A stretch of 11,004 nt of DNA from an uncultured Caulobacteraceae bacterium (GTDB taxonomy: Bacteria > Pseudomonadota > Alphaproteobacteria > Caulobacterales > Caulobacteraceae). The notes beneath the pieces are model-generated. The model searched no databases. It was not told the DNA's origin and worked only from the letters and a program-made list of their open reading frames with translations. Shown in pieces: positions 1-5,881 of the stretch; position 1 is the first letter of the stretch, and every line of letters starts with the position of its first letter. The position numbers were made by a program, and so were the translations under genes. The stretch spans positions 1-11,004 of the forward strand of contig CAMLRH010000060.1 of the NCBI GenBank assembly GCA_946482375.1, in the 5' to 3' direction.

Positions 1-2745
1 CACGCGCTGCCGCCGCTGACGCGCAAGACCGACGGGCTGCCGGTCGGCGCGGTGGCGGGCTTCTGCAACATGCTGTGGAAGCTGCTGCGCGACATGCAGG
101 CCGATGGGCCGACGCACCTGGCCGTCGTCTTCGACCACTCCGAGAAGACCTTCAGGAACGAGCTCTATTCCGACTACAAGGCCCACCGGCCGCCGCCGCC
201 GGAGGACCTGATCCCGCAGTTTCCGCTGGTGCGCGAGGCGACGCGGGCGTTCGGCGTGCCGTCTCTGGAGCTGCCCGGCTACGAGGCCGACGACCTCATC
301 GCCGCCTACGCCTGCCATGTCCGCGACATGGGCGGCGAGGTCACCATCGTCTCGTCCGACAAGGACCTGATGCAGCTCGTCGGCGACCAGGTCTCGATGT
401 ACGACGCCATGAAGAACCTGCGCATCGGCCGCGAGCAGGTGATCGAGAAGTTCGGCGTGCCGCCCGAGAAGGTCGTCGATGTCCAGGCCCTGTGCGGCGA
501 CAGCGTCGACAACGTGCCGGGCGCGCCCGGCATCGGCATCAAGACCGCCTCGGCGCTCATCAACGAGTACGGCGACATCGACACGCTGCTGGCCCGCGCC
601 GGCGAGATCAAGCAGGAGAAGCGCCGCCAGACCCTGATCGAGTTCGCCGACCAAATCCGGCTGTCGCGGGCGCTGGTCCAGCTCGACTGCGACACCCCGC
701 TGCCCGAGCCGCTGGACGACCTCGCCGTCCGCGATCCGGACCCGCAGGTGCTGGCCGACTTCCTGGAGACGATGGAATTCCGTGGCCTCGCCCGCCGGGT
801 CGGCGACGGCCGCGCTGGCGAAGCCGCCAAGGCCGACATCGCGCGGCGGTCAGTCGAGACCCCGGCGACCGAAGCCCCCGCCGTCGAACCGAGCGTCATC
901 AACGTCGAGGACTACGTCTGCGTCCGCGACGAGACCACCCTCGAGGCCTGGATCGAGAAGGCGTTTGCGGCCGGGATCGTCGCCTTCGACACCGAAACCG
1001 ACGCGCTGTCCTCGGCGACGGCCGGGCTGTGCGGCGTGTCGCTGGCCGTGGCGCCGGGCGAGGCCTGCTACATCCCCGTCGGCCACTGCGAGAAGGACGG
1101 GCTGGCGCTGGATGCCCCGGCCGACCTCGAACAGGTCCCGATCGACGTGGCGATGGCGAAGCTGAAGCCGCTGCTGGAGGACGCCGCCGTCCTCAAGGTG
1201 GCGCAGAACGCCAAGTACGACATCGCCGTCCTGTCGCGGTACGGCATCGAGGTGGGTCCGATCGAGGACACCATGCTGATGAGCTATGTGCTGGAGGCCG
1301 GCCTGCACGGCCACGGCATGGACGAGCTGTCGAAGCTCTGGCTCGGCCACACCCCGATCCCGTTCAAAAAGGTGGCCGGGACCGGCAAGGCCGAGATCAG
1401 CTTCAAACACGTCAACCTGCCCGAGGCGACCTGCTACGCCGCCGAGGACGCCGACGTGACGCTGCGCCTCTACCAGCGCTTGCGGCCCCGGCTGTCGCGC
1501 GAAGGCCTGCTGACCGTCTACGAGACGCTGGAGCGCCCCCTGCCGCCGGTGCTGGCGCAGATGGAGAACGCCGGCATCCGCATCGACCCGGACGCGTTGC
1601 GCCGGCTTTCCCATGAGTTCGCGATGCGGATGAACGAGCTCGAAGGCCAGGCGCATGCGCTGGCCGGGCGGCCGTTCAACCTCGGCAGCCCCAAGCAGAT
1701 CGGCGACATCCTGTTTGGCGAGATGATGCTCACCGGCGGCAAGAAGACCGCCACCGGCCAATGGGCGACCGACGTCGACGTGCTGGAAGGCCTCGCCGGC
1801 GAAGGCCACGAACTGCCCCGCGTGCTGCTCGACTGGCGCCAGCTTTCCAAGCTCAAGGGCACCTACACCGACAACCTGACCGCCGCGGTCAGCGAGAAGA
1901 CCGGCCGGGTGCACACGTCTTACGCGCTGGCCTCGACCACCACCGGGCGGCTGTCGTCCAACGACCCCAACCTGCAGAACATCCCGGTGCGCACCGAGGA
2001 AGGCCGCAAGATCCGTAAGGCCTTTGTGGCCGAACCGGGCAACGTGCTGATCTCAGCCGACTACAGCCAGATCGAGCTGCGCCTGCTGGCCCACATCGGC
2101 GACATCCCGCAGCTCAAGCGCGCCTTTCAGGACGGCCTCGACATCCACGCCATGACGGCGTCCGAGATGTTCGGCGTGCCGGTCGAGGGCATGCCGGCCG
2201 AGGTCCGCCGCCGGGCCAAGGCCATCAACTTCGGCATCGTCTACGGCATCTCGGCCTTCGGGCTGTCGAACCAGCTCGGCATCGACCAGGGCGAGGCCGC
2301 CGCCTACATCAAGACCTACTTCGAGCGCTTCCCGGGTATCCGCGCCTACATGGACCAGATGCGCCACACCGTGCGGGCGCAGGGGTTCGTGACCACGCTG
2401 TTCGGGCGGAAAGTCAACATTCCGGATATTGGCGCCAAATCCGTCGCGCATCGCCAGTTCGCCGAGCGGGCCGCCATCAACGCCCCCATTCAGGGCGCGG
2501 CGGCCGACATCATCCGGCGCGCGATGATCCGCATGCCCGGCGCGCTGAAGGACGCGGGCCTGTCGGCGCGCATGCTGCTGCAGGTCCACGACGAACTCGT
2601 CTTCGAGGCTCCGGAGTCGGAGGCCGCCGAGACCTGTCGCGTGGCGAAAGCGGTCATGGAGCGTGCGGCGGAACCCGCCGTCGCCCTGACCGTCCCTCTG
2701 GTCGTGGAGGCGAGGGCCGCGCCCAACTGGGACGAGGCCCACTAA
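1..2745 (+). CDS. polA: DNA polymerase I, 5'-truncated by window edge
   Basis: Family A DNA polymerase used in gap filling, Okazaki primer removal and excision repair. The frame is open from base 1, and its first residues (HALPPLTRKTDGLPVGAV) are typical internal PolA sequence, so the real start lies about 15-20 codons upstream and the GTG at 52 is not the start. All three domains are present. The 5' nuclease has EADD (283-294), SSDKDL (352-369) and the H3TH segment with GDSVDN and GIGIKTA (about 496-550). The 3'-5' exonuclease is intact: FDTETD (985-1002), QNAKYD (1204-1221), YAAEDAD (1435-1455), so proofreading is expected, unlike Taq-type enzymes. The polymerase has motif A DYSQIELR (2059-2082), O-helix RRRAKAINFGIVYG (2206-2247) with the usual Phe, and motif C QVHDELVFE (2581-2607). 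The 914 residues seen agree with the 928 aa of E. coli PolA. The stop lies 10 bp from the convergent small ORF, with no terminator hairpin between them. Confidence 0.98.
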   Translation, partial: HALPPLTRKTDGLPVGAVAGFCNMLWKLLRDMQADGPTHLAVVFDHSEKTFRNELYSDYKAHRPPPPEDLIPQFPLVREATRAFGVPSLELPGYEADDLIAAYACHVRDMGGEVTIVSSDKDLMQLVGDQVSMYDAMKNLRIGREQVIEKFGVPPEKVVDVQALCGDSVDNVPGAPGIGIKTASALINEYGDIDTLLARAGEIKQEKRRQTLIEFADQIRLSRALVQLDCDTPLPEPLDDLAVRDPDPQVLADFLETMEFRGLARRVGDGRAGEAAKADIARRSVETPATEAPAVEPSVINVEDYVCVRDETTLEAWIEKAFAAGIVAFDTETDALSSATAGLCGVSLAVAPGEACYIPVGHCEKDGLALDAPADLEQVPIDVAMAKLKPLLEDAAVLKVAQNAKYDIAVLSRYGIEVGPIEDTMLMSYVLEAGLHGHGMDELSKLWLGHTPIPFKKVAGTGKAEISFKHVNLPEATCYAAEDADVTLRLYQRLRPRLSREGLLTVYETLERPLPPVLAQMENAGIRIDPDALRRLSHEFAMRMNELEGQAHALAGRPFNLGSPKQIGDILFGEMMLTGGKKTATGQWATDVDVLEGLAGEGHELPRVLLDWRQLSKLKGTYTDNLTAAVSEKTGRVHTSYALASTTTGRLSSNDPNLQNIPVRTEEGRKIRKAFVAEPGNVLISADYSQIELRLLAHIGDIPQLKRAFQDGLDIHAMTASEMFGVPVEGMPAEVRRRAKAINFGIVYGISAFGLSNQLGIDQGEAAAYIKTYFERFPGIRAYMDQMRHTVRAQGFVTTLFGRKVNIPDIGAKSVAHRQFAERAAINAPIQGAAADIIRRAMIRMPGALKDAGLSARMLLQVHDELVFEAPESEAAETCRVAKAVMERAAEPAVALTVPLVVEARAAPNWDEAH

Positions 2746-2755
2746 CCCCCGATGA

Positions 2756-2881
2756 CTACCAGGTTACGTTGCCGCTGGCGGTCAAAAGGCCAACGACCAT
2801 GGCCAGGCCCAAGGCGATGATGAGACCCACCGTCATGAGATCGGTGGCGTTCTCGAAGCCCACGAGTCTGTTCTTTTTCAC
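2756..2881 (-). CDS. Small single-pass membrane protein, 41 aa, unknown function
   Basis: I do not recognise this gene. Read from GTG at 2881 it encodes 41 residues: a short basic N-terminus (VKKNRLVGFENATD), one hydrophobic segment at about residues 15-34 (LMTVGLIIALGLAMVVGLL) and a short polar tail ending NVTW. GTG is preferred because a GAGAGG Shine-Dalgarno (2891-2896) sits 9 nt upstream. The ATG at 2908 has no visible ribosome site and would add the residues ARLERVFV; longer versions add Pro/Arg/Gly-rich sequence that looks non-coding. The reading frame behaves like protein: a coherent transmembrane helix with charged flanks. It is convergent with polA, 10 bp away. Upstream lie a strong hairpin and a plausible promoter. 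Function cannot be inferred; candidates are a regulator or small subunit of a membrane complex. It could still be a chance ORF, so conservation of the 41-residue part in relatives would decide. Confidence 0.55.
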   Translation of the reverse strand: MKKNRLVGFENATDLMTVGLIIALGLAMVVGLLTASGNVTW

Positions 2882-2934
2882 GACAAACACCCTCTCTAAC
2901 CGGGCCATTGAGCCGGGTTGGCAAGGGGGTCGGG

Positions 2935-2970
2935 CTCGGCCGACGGGTCGGGTCCGGCCCCGTCGCCGAG
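2935..2970 (-). promoter_or_regulatory. Strong GC hairpin in leader of the 41-aa ORF
   Basis: Positions 2935-2947 pair with 2959-2970 as two stacked stems (7 bp and 5 bp) separated by one bulged base, with an 11-nt loop. It lies in the roughly 110-nt untranslated leader between the candidate promoter (2998-3026) and the GTG at 2881. There is no T-run on either strand, so it is not a classic intrinsic terminator. It could be a regulatory or stabilising leader structure, or simply reflect GC richness; the fold is certain from complementarity, the role is inference. Confidence 0.4.
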
Positions 2971-2997
2971 TACCGGCCACGGGCCCACAATATGGCA

Positions 2998-3026
2998 AGA
3001 ATGCGCCCGACCTGCCCCCGCGTCAA
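2998..3026 (-). promoter_or_regulatory. Candidate sigma70 promoter for the 41-aa ORF
   Basis: On the minus strand TTGACG (3021-3026) is followed after exactly 17 nt by CATTCT (2998-3003). The -35 matches the form common in Caulobacter housekeeping promoters; the -10 is poor. Predicted start is near 2991, giving a leader of about 110 nt. The palindromic TTAA patch lies about 25 nt upstream of the -35, where an activator might bind. Confidence 0.3.
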
Positions 3027-3051
3027 CCGTGCGTAGTTATCCGCTCAGGTG

Positions 3052-3090
3052 TTAACGCGCGTTAATAACCTAGGGATTCTAGGAGGTTAA
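3052..3090. promoter_or_regulatory. TTAA-rich palindromic patch, possible operator
   Basis: A 14-bp perfect palindrome TTAACGCGCGTTAA (3052-3065) is followed at once by a second inverted repeat, CCTAG-GGATT-CTAGG (3069-3083), and a third TTAA (3087-3090). Such an AT-rich symmetric patch stands out in this GC-rich sequence. It lies between the 3' end of the GIY-YIG gene and the candidate promoter of the 41-aa ORF. It resembles a binding site for a dimeric regulator. The two TTAA boxes are 6 bp apart, not the 7 bp of the CtrA consensus. A role as transcript end structure for the GIY-YIG gene is possible, though no T-run follows. Confidence 0.35.
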
Positions 3091-3092
3091 GA

Positions 3093-3332
3093 TCAGAAGC
3101 GCTTCTTCGCGAACGCACGGCCAGACCCGGACTTCAGATACTTCTCGAAGGCCACGGCTTGCTTCTCGTCGGAGAAGGCGACGTAGGTCCGGATGCGCCA
3201 AGGTGCGAACTTGGCCGTGTGAGTGACGGCCTTGGCATTGTGCTTGGCCAGACGGGCGCGAAGGTCGCGGGTCTGGCCCACATAGAAGCGATCCGGCTCG
3301 GCCAAGCATTGCAGGATGTAGACGTAGGTCAT
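3093..3332 (-). CDS. Small GIY-YIG domain nuclease-like protein
   Basis: A 79-residue protein consisting of a single GIY-YIG endonuclease domain, of the stand-alone kind (UPF0213-like) whose cellular role is mostly unknown. The motif appears as YVYIL near the N-terminus and FYVGQT about 15 residues later. The conserved catalytic Arg is in RDLRARL, and the metal-binding Glu is in FEKYLKSGSG, so the active site looks complete. I chose ATG 3332, which puts the first strand right at the N-terminus as in relatives; an upstream in-frame TTG at 3341 would add three residues. A Shine-Dalgarno is not evident. The gene is enclosed by inverted repeats: hairpins at 3353-3451 directly upstream and the TTAA palindromes directly downstream. 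It sits after tRNA-Ala on the same strand. Relatives of this family are often repeat-associated and multicopy (family recollection), so it may belong to a small repeat-linked module. The domain call is firm; function is not known. Confidence 0.88.
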   Translation of the reverse strand: MTYVYILQCLAEPDRFYVGQTRDLRARLAKHNAKAVTHTAKFAPWRIRTYVAFSDEKQAVAFEKYLKSGSGRAFAKKRF

Positions 3333-3352
3333 GCTTGCCAAGGTCCGCCGAC

Positions 3353-3367
3353 GCTGGCTTCGCCAGC
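3353..3367. repeat. Short hairpin GCTGGC-TTC-GCCAGC upstream of GIY-YIG gene
   Basis: A perfect 6-bp inverted repeat with a 3-nt loop, 21 bp upstream of the GIY-YIG start codon. With the larger palindrome at 3378-3451 it makes nearly the entire 117-bp space between GIY-YIG and tRNA-Ala self-complementary. Confidence 0.6.
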
Positions 3368-3377
3368 TATGGCGAGA

Positions 3378-3451
3378 CAGCCTTCGCCCTAAAGGCCTTC
3401 TTTAGTCAGGCCGCTGGCCTGCCTAGCCGAAGCCCTTTAGGGCGAAGGCTG
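3378..3451. repeat. 74-bp nested palindrome abutting tRNA-Ala 3' end
   Basis: The outer arms CAGCCTTCGCCCTAAAGG (3378-3395) and its exact complement (3434-3451) form 18 perfect base pairs. After one C/C mismatch, 4 more pairs follow (3397-3400 with 3429-3432). The interior carries its own hairpin, CAGGCC-GCT-GGCCTG (3407-3421). The right arm overlaps the last two bases of the encoded CCA of tRNA-Ala, so on the tRNA strand the structure starts at the mature 3' end. It could end the tRNA transcript (no T-run is present), or be a REPIN-like dispersed repeat inserted behind a tRNA. Its core GCCTTCGCC recurs in the repeat at 7144-7253. Confidence 0.8.
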
Positions 3452-3525
3452 GTGGAGCCGAGGGGAGTCGAACCCCTGACCTCCTCATTGCGAACGAGGC
3501 GCTCTACCAACTGAGCTACGGCCCC
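3450..3525 (-). tRNA. tRNA-Ala, anticodon CGC
   Basis: Full 76-nt cloverleaf with encoded CCA. The 7-bp acceptor stem contains the G3:U70 wobble pair, the main alanine identity element, and the discriminator is A. U8A9 is present, the D arm is GCTC-AGTTGGTA-GAGC, the anticodon loop is TTCGCAA (anticodon CGC, reads GCG), and the T arm holds GGTTCGACTC. Its 3' end abuts the large palindrome and the GIY-YIG gene follows on the same strand. A good promoter lies just upstream. Confidence 0.97.
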
Positions 3526-3546
3526 CTCCCAGGAGGGAAGCGCGGC

Positions 3547-3575
3547 ACATAAGGCGCGGGGCTAAAGGGTGTCAA
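3547..3575 (-). promoter_or_regulatory. Sigma70 promoter of tRNA-Ala
   Basis: On the minus strand TTGACA (3570-3575) and TTATGT (3547-3552) are separated by exactly 17 nt. Transcription would start near 3540, leaving a leader of about 15 nt before the tRNA 5' end at 3525. The -35 is a perfect consensus. The same spacing and a similar -10 occur before tRNA-Leu at 9984-10012. Confidence 0.75.
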
Positions 3576-3611
3576 GGAGCGCGCCTTGCGCCGCGTCGCG
3601 GAGCGCGGGAT

Positions 3612-3631
3612 ACAGGCGGACCACCGCCTGT
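3612..3631 (+). promoter_or_regulatory. Hairpin directly before the yggT ribosome site
   Basis: ACAGGCGG (3612-3619) pairs perfectly with CCGCCTGT (3624-3631) around a 4-nt loop ACCA. The Shine-Dalgarno AGGAG (3633-3637) begins 1 nt after the stem. This position could affect initiation on yggT mRNA, but it could also overlap the promoter: a weak TTGCGC (3586-3591), 17 nt, GATACA (3609-3614) is possible, which would start transcription inside the hairpin. The role is unproven. Confidence 0.35.
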
Positions 3632-3642
3632 CAGGAGAGCGT

Positions 3643-3972
3643 ATGGATAGCGTCCCCTACATCGTCGTTTCGGGTCTGTTCACCCTGATCCGGGTCGTGC
3701 TCGGCCTCCTCGTCTGGGCGCTCATCATCAACGCCATCCTGAGCTGGCTTGTCGCCTTCGACGTCATCAACCTGCGCAACCGCTTCGTGGCCAACATCGC
3801 CTACTTCCTGGAGGCGGTGACGAGACCCATCCTGCGGCCGATCCAGCGGTTCATCCCGCCCCTGGGCGGCGTCGACATCAGCCCGATCATCGCCATCCTG
3901 GTTATCCAGTACGTCCTGATCGGCATCGTGCTGAGGGCCGTCGAAGCCGCGGTGTTGCCGCTGCTCTACTGA
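3643..3972 (+). CDS. yggT: YggT family inner-membrane protein
   Basis: A 109-residue integral membrane protein of the YggT family (Pfam YGGT, related to plastid CCB3/YlmG proteins). The family has been linked to osmotic stress, cell division or cytochrome maturation in various bacteria and plastids; no single biochemical role is settled. Two hydrophobic hairpin-like regions are visible: residues about 9-40 (LIRVVLGLLVWALIINAILSW) and about 83-105 (PIIAILVIQYVLIGIVL). Between them lies the family signature TRPILRPIQRFIPP followed by GGVDISP. ATG 3643 is chosen because AGGAG (3633-3637) sits 5 nt upstream; an upstream extension to 3586 would only add polar residues unlike the family. The stop is 1 nt from the next start, so translation with the DUF167 gene is probably coupled. 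The same yggT-yggU adjacency occurs in E. coli. Confidence 0.93.
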   Translation: MDSVPYIVVSGLFTLIRVVLGLLVWALIINAILSWLVAFDVINLRNRFVANIAYFLEAVTRPILRPIQRFIPPLGGVDISPIIAILVIQYVLIGIVLRAVEAAVLPLLY

Positions 3973-3973
3973 G

Positions 3974-4258
3974 ATGCGGCTGGCGGTCCGGCTGACCCCG
4001 CGCGGCGGCGGCGACCGCGCCGACGGCTGGGCGCTCGATCCGGGCGGGCGTCCCTACCTCAGGATCCGGGTCAGCTCGCCGCCCGTCGACGGCGAAGCCA
4101 ACGCGGCGCTGGAAGTCTTCGTCGCCAAGGCGTTGAAGCTCCCGAAATCGGCCGTGAAGGTCGTCGCGGGGCAAACCGCACGGCTGAAGATTCTGGAGAT
4201 CGACGGCTTGGAGGAGGCGGATGTTGTCCGCGTCTTCGGACCTCCGCCTACAGTGTGA
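3974..4258 (+). CDS. yggU: DUF167 / UPF0235 (YggU) family protein
   Basis: A 94-residue cytosolic protein of the DUF167 (UPF0235, YggU) family, a small alpha/beta fold of unknown function. Family hallmarks are clear: an N-terminal LAVRLTPRGG strand, the core VSSPPVDGEANAAL (about residues 33-46), LKLPKSAVKVVAGQTARLK (about 54-72) and a short C-terminal strand. It begins 1 nt after the yggT stop with no Shine-Dalgarno of its own, so it is likely translated by coupling. Nothing unusual in length or codon use. About 140 bp without a gene follow before the transpeptidase gene; I see no convincing promoter there, only short GC hairpins. Confidence 0.9.
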   Translation: MRLAVRLTPRGGGDRADGWALDPGGRPYLRIRVSSPPVDGEANAALEVFVAKALKLPKSAVKVVAGQTARLKILEIDGLEEADVVRVFGPPPTV

Positions 4259-4401
4259 CACCCACACCGCAACGGCCTGGAATACGGCGCTATTCAGGAA
4301 CCCGTCATCGGCGGCGCCGTTAGCGTTGGCGAAGGCTGCGCGTGGTTGGGGGCCGCCGGCCAGCGGCGGATGAAAGTAACCGGAGCGGGCGTCCTGTGAG
4401 T

Positions 4402-5823
4402 ATGAAGTCGGGCTTTTCCACCAAGATGATCGCTCTGGCGGGCGCTTGCCTGCTGGCGGTGACCGCGCCGGAACAGGCGGCCGCGCAGGGCATCTGGTCG
4501 ACGGCGAAGGAGTGGCTGACGCCGGGTTCGCCGGGCGTGAACCGCCCACTGAGCGCGGCCCAGCGGCGTCAGATTCTCAGCGCCCTTGAACAGGCCCCCA
4601 GCCATGGCCTGCCCAGCTACAATGTCGGTGAGAACTCGACCGACGGCGAACTCGTCCGGGCAGCGGTCAGCTACGGCAACGCTCTGCACGGCGGGCGAAT
4701 GGACGGCAAGTTCACCGGCGACTGGCACCTGCGGCCCGAACCGTTCGACGCCGCCGGCTCCTTCCAGCAGGCGGTGAAGAGGAACCGGCTGCGCCAGTGG
4801 TTCCAGCAGCAGGAGCCGCAGCACGCCGGCTATCAGCAGCTGCGTGAGGCGCTGGCCTTCTATCGCGACATCGACGCTTCGGGCGGCTGGAAGAAGCTCA
4901 CCGCGACCAAGTCGGCGCTGAAGGTCGGCTCCAAGGGATCGGGCGTGCTGAACCTGCGCGAGCGGCTCGGCATGGAATACGCCGCGCCGTCGCCCGACGG
5001 CGACCCCTCGACCTTCGACAAGTCGCTGTCCGAAGCGCTGAAACGCGAGCAGGAGCGGCTCGGCGTCCCGGTCACCGGGGCGCTCGACAAGGCGACGGTG
5101 GCGGCGCTGAACACACCCGCCTCGGCGCGCGTGAAGACCATCGAGGCCAACCTCGAACGCTGGCGGTGGCTGCCGCCACAGATGCCGCGCGAGCGGGTCG
5201 AGGTGAACGTGCCGAACTATTGGCTCGAGGTGTGGCGCGGAAACGAGCGGCCGCTGGCCATGAAGGCGATCGTCGGCAAGCCGAAGACCCCGACCCCGAT
5301 GTTCCAGGACACGATGACCGACCTGGTCTTCAACCCGCCCTGGAACGTGCCCGAGCGGATCGCCAAGCAGGACATCCTGCCCAAGGCCAAGAAGGACAAG
5401 GCCTACCTCGTCAAGCACGACTACTACATCAACGACGACGGCCGGCTGATCCAGAAGGCGGGGCCGAAGAGCGCGCTCGGCAAGATCAAGTTCAACCTGA
5501 CCAACCCCTTCGCCATCTACCTGCACGACACGCCGTCGAAGAATCTGTTCAAGGAGAGCTCGCGGGCGTTCAGCAACGGGTGCATCCGGCTGGAGCGGCC
5601 GGGCGACCTGGCCGAATACATCCTCTCCGACGAGAGCGGCTGGGACGCCGGCACGCTGCAACAGGCCATCGACACCGGCGAGACGAGCAGCACCGATCTC
5701 GGCCGTCCGACGCCCGTGTTCATCGTCTACCGCACAGCTTTCGTCGAGGACGGACGCGTGCAGTTCCGGAACGACATCTACGGCTGGGACCAGCAGCTCA
5801 GCGAGGTTCTCGCGCCCATCTGA
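4402..5823 (+). CDS. YcbB-type L,D-transpeptidase
   Basis: Periplasmic transpeptidase that makes 3-3 (mDAP-mDAP) peptidoglycan cross-links, of the YcbB/LdtD group. The 473 residues begin with a Sec signal peptide (KSGFSTKMIALAGACLLAVTA, cleavage near AAAQ at 26-29), followed by a variable N-terminal region, a peptidoglycan-binding domain at about 172-235 (LKVGSKGSGVLNLRERL to TGALDKATVAALN) and the YkuD catalytic domain at about 265-450. YcbB hallmarks are ERWRWLP (about 252-258) and FNPPWNVP (310-317). The active site is HDTP (His375) and SNGCIR (Cys394 nucleophile, Arg396); the usual His of SHGC is Asn here. ATG 4402 is chosen to give a compact signal peptide; GTG 4396, two codons upstream, is better spaced from GGAG (4382-4385) and is equally possible. 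It is shorter than E. coli LdtD (615 aa). A MepK-like hydrolase gene follows 56 bp downstream. Confidence 0.93.
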   Translation: MKSGFSTKMIALAGACLLAVTAPEQAAAQGIWSTAKEWLTPGSPGVNRPLSAAQRRQILSALEQAPSHGLPSYNVGENSTDGELVRAAVSYGNALHGGRMDGKFTGDWHLRPEPFDAAGSFQQAVKRNRLRQWFQQQEPQHAGYQQLREALAFYRDIDASGGWKKLTATKSALKVGSKGSGVLNLRERLGMEYAAPSPDGDPSTFDKSLSEALKREQERLGVPVTGALDKATVAALNTPASARVKTIEANLERWRWLPPQMPRERVEVNVPNYWLEVWRGNERPLAMKAIVGKPKTPTPMFQDTMTDLVFNPPWNVPERIAKQDILPKAKKDKAYLVKHDYYINDDGRLIQKAGPKSALGKIKFNLTNPFAIYLHDTPSKNLFKESSRAFSNGCIRLERPGDLAEYILSDESGWDAGTLQQAIDTGETSSTDLGRPTPVFIVYRTAFVEDGRVQFRNDIYGWDQQLSEVLAPI

Positions 5824-5861
5824 CGGCCGCGACGAACGGACGCCTTGCATAAGCGGTTGAG

Positions 5862-5881
5862 ATGGCTCAGTTTTGAGCCAT
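5862..5881 (+). promoter_or_regulatory. Perfect hairpin overlapping the MepK-like start codon
   Basis: ATGGCTCA (5862-5869), loop GTTT, TGAGCCAT (5874-5881): an 8-bp perfect inverted repeat whose last two bases are the first two of the start ATG at 5880. No Shine-Dalgarno is visible upstream of this start. The left arm also begins with an ATG in the same frame, giving a micro-ORF of four codons (MAQF) that stops at the TGA at 5874. It could hide the start codon in mRNA, be an operator, or be a transcript end for the transpeptidase gene. Confidence 0.45.

Noticed and set aside
52..54. GTG as polA start
   Set aside because: The frame is open to base 1 and the upstream residues match the usual PolA N-terminal region, so the gene is cut by the window edge.
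75..1616. 513-codon open frame overlapping polA in another frame
   Set aside because: Arg/Ala/Gly/Pro-rich low-complexity translation over an unmistakable PolA frame: a shadow caused by high GC.
3052..3066. CtrA binding site
   Set aside because: The TTAA boxes are 6 bp apart instead of the 7 bp in the CtrA consensus, so I report only a palindromic patch.
3401..3433. Intrinsic terminator for tRNA-Ala
   Set aside because: The palindrome is strong, but no T-run follows on the minus strand, so a rho-independent terminator cannot be claimed.
4259..4401. Promoter for the L,D-transpeptidase gene
   Set aside because: Only weak candidates such as TTGGGG-17-GATGAA; none good enough to annotate.
4294..5850. 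518-codon open frame antisense to the L,D-transpeptidase gene
   Set aside because: Composition is dominated by Arg, Val, Leu, Gly and His as expected from the complement of a GC-rich gene; no domain; the sense strand has a complete recognised enzyme.
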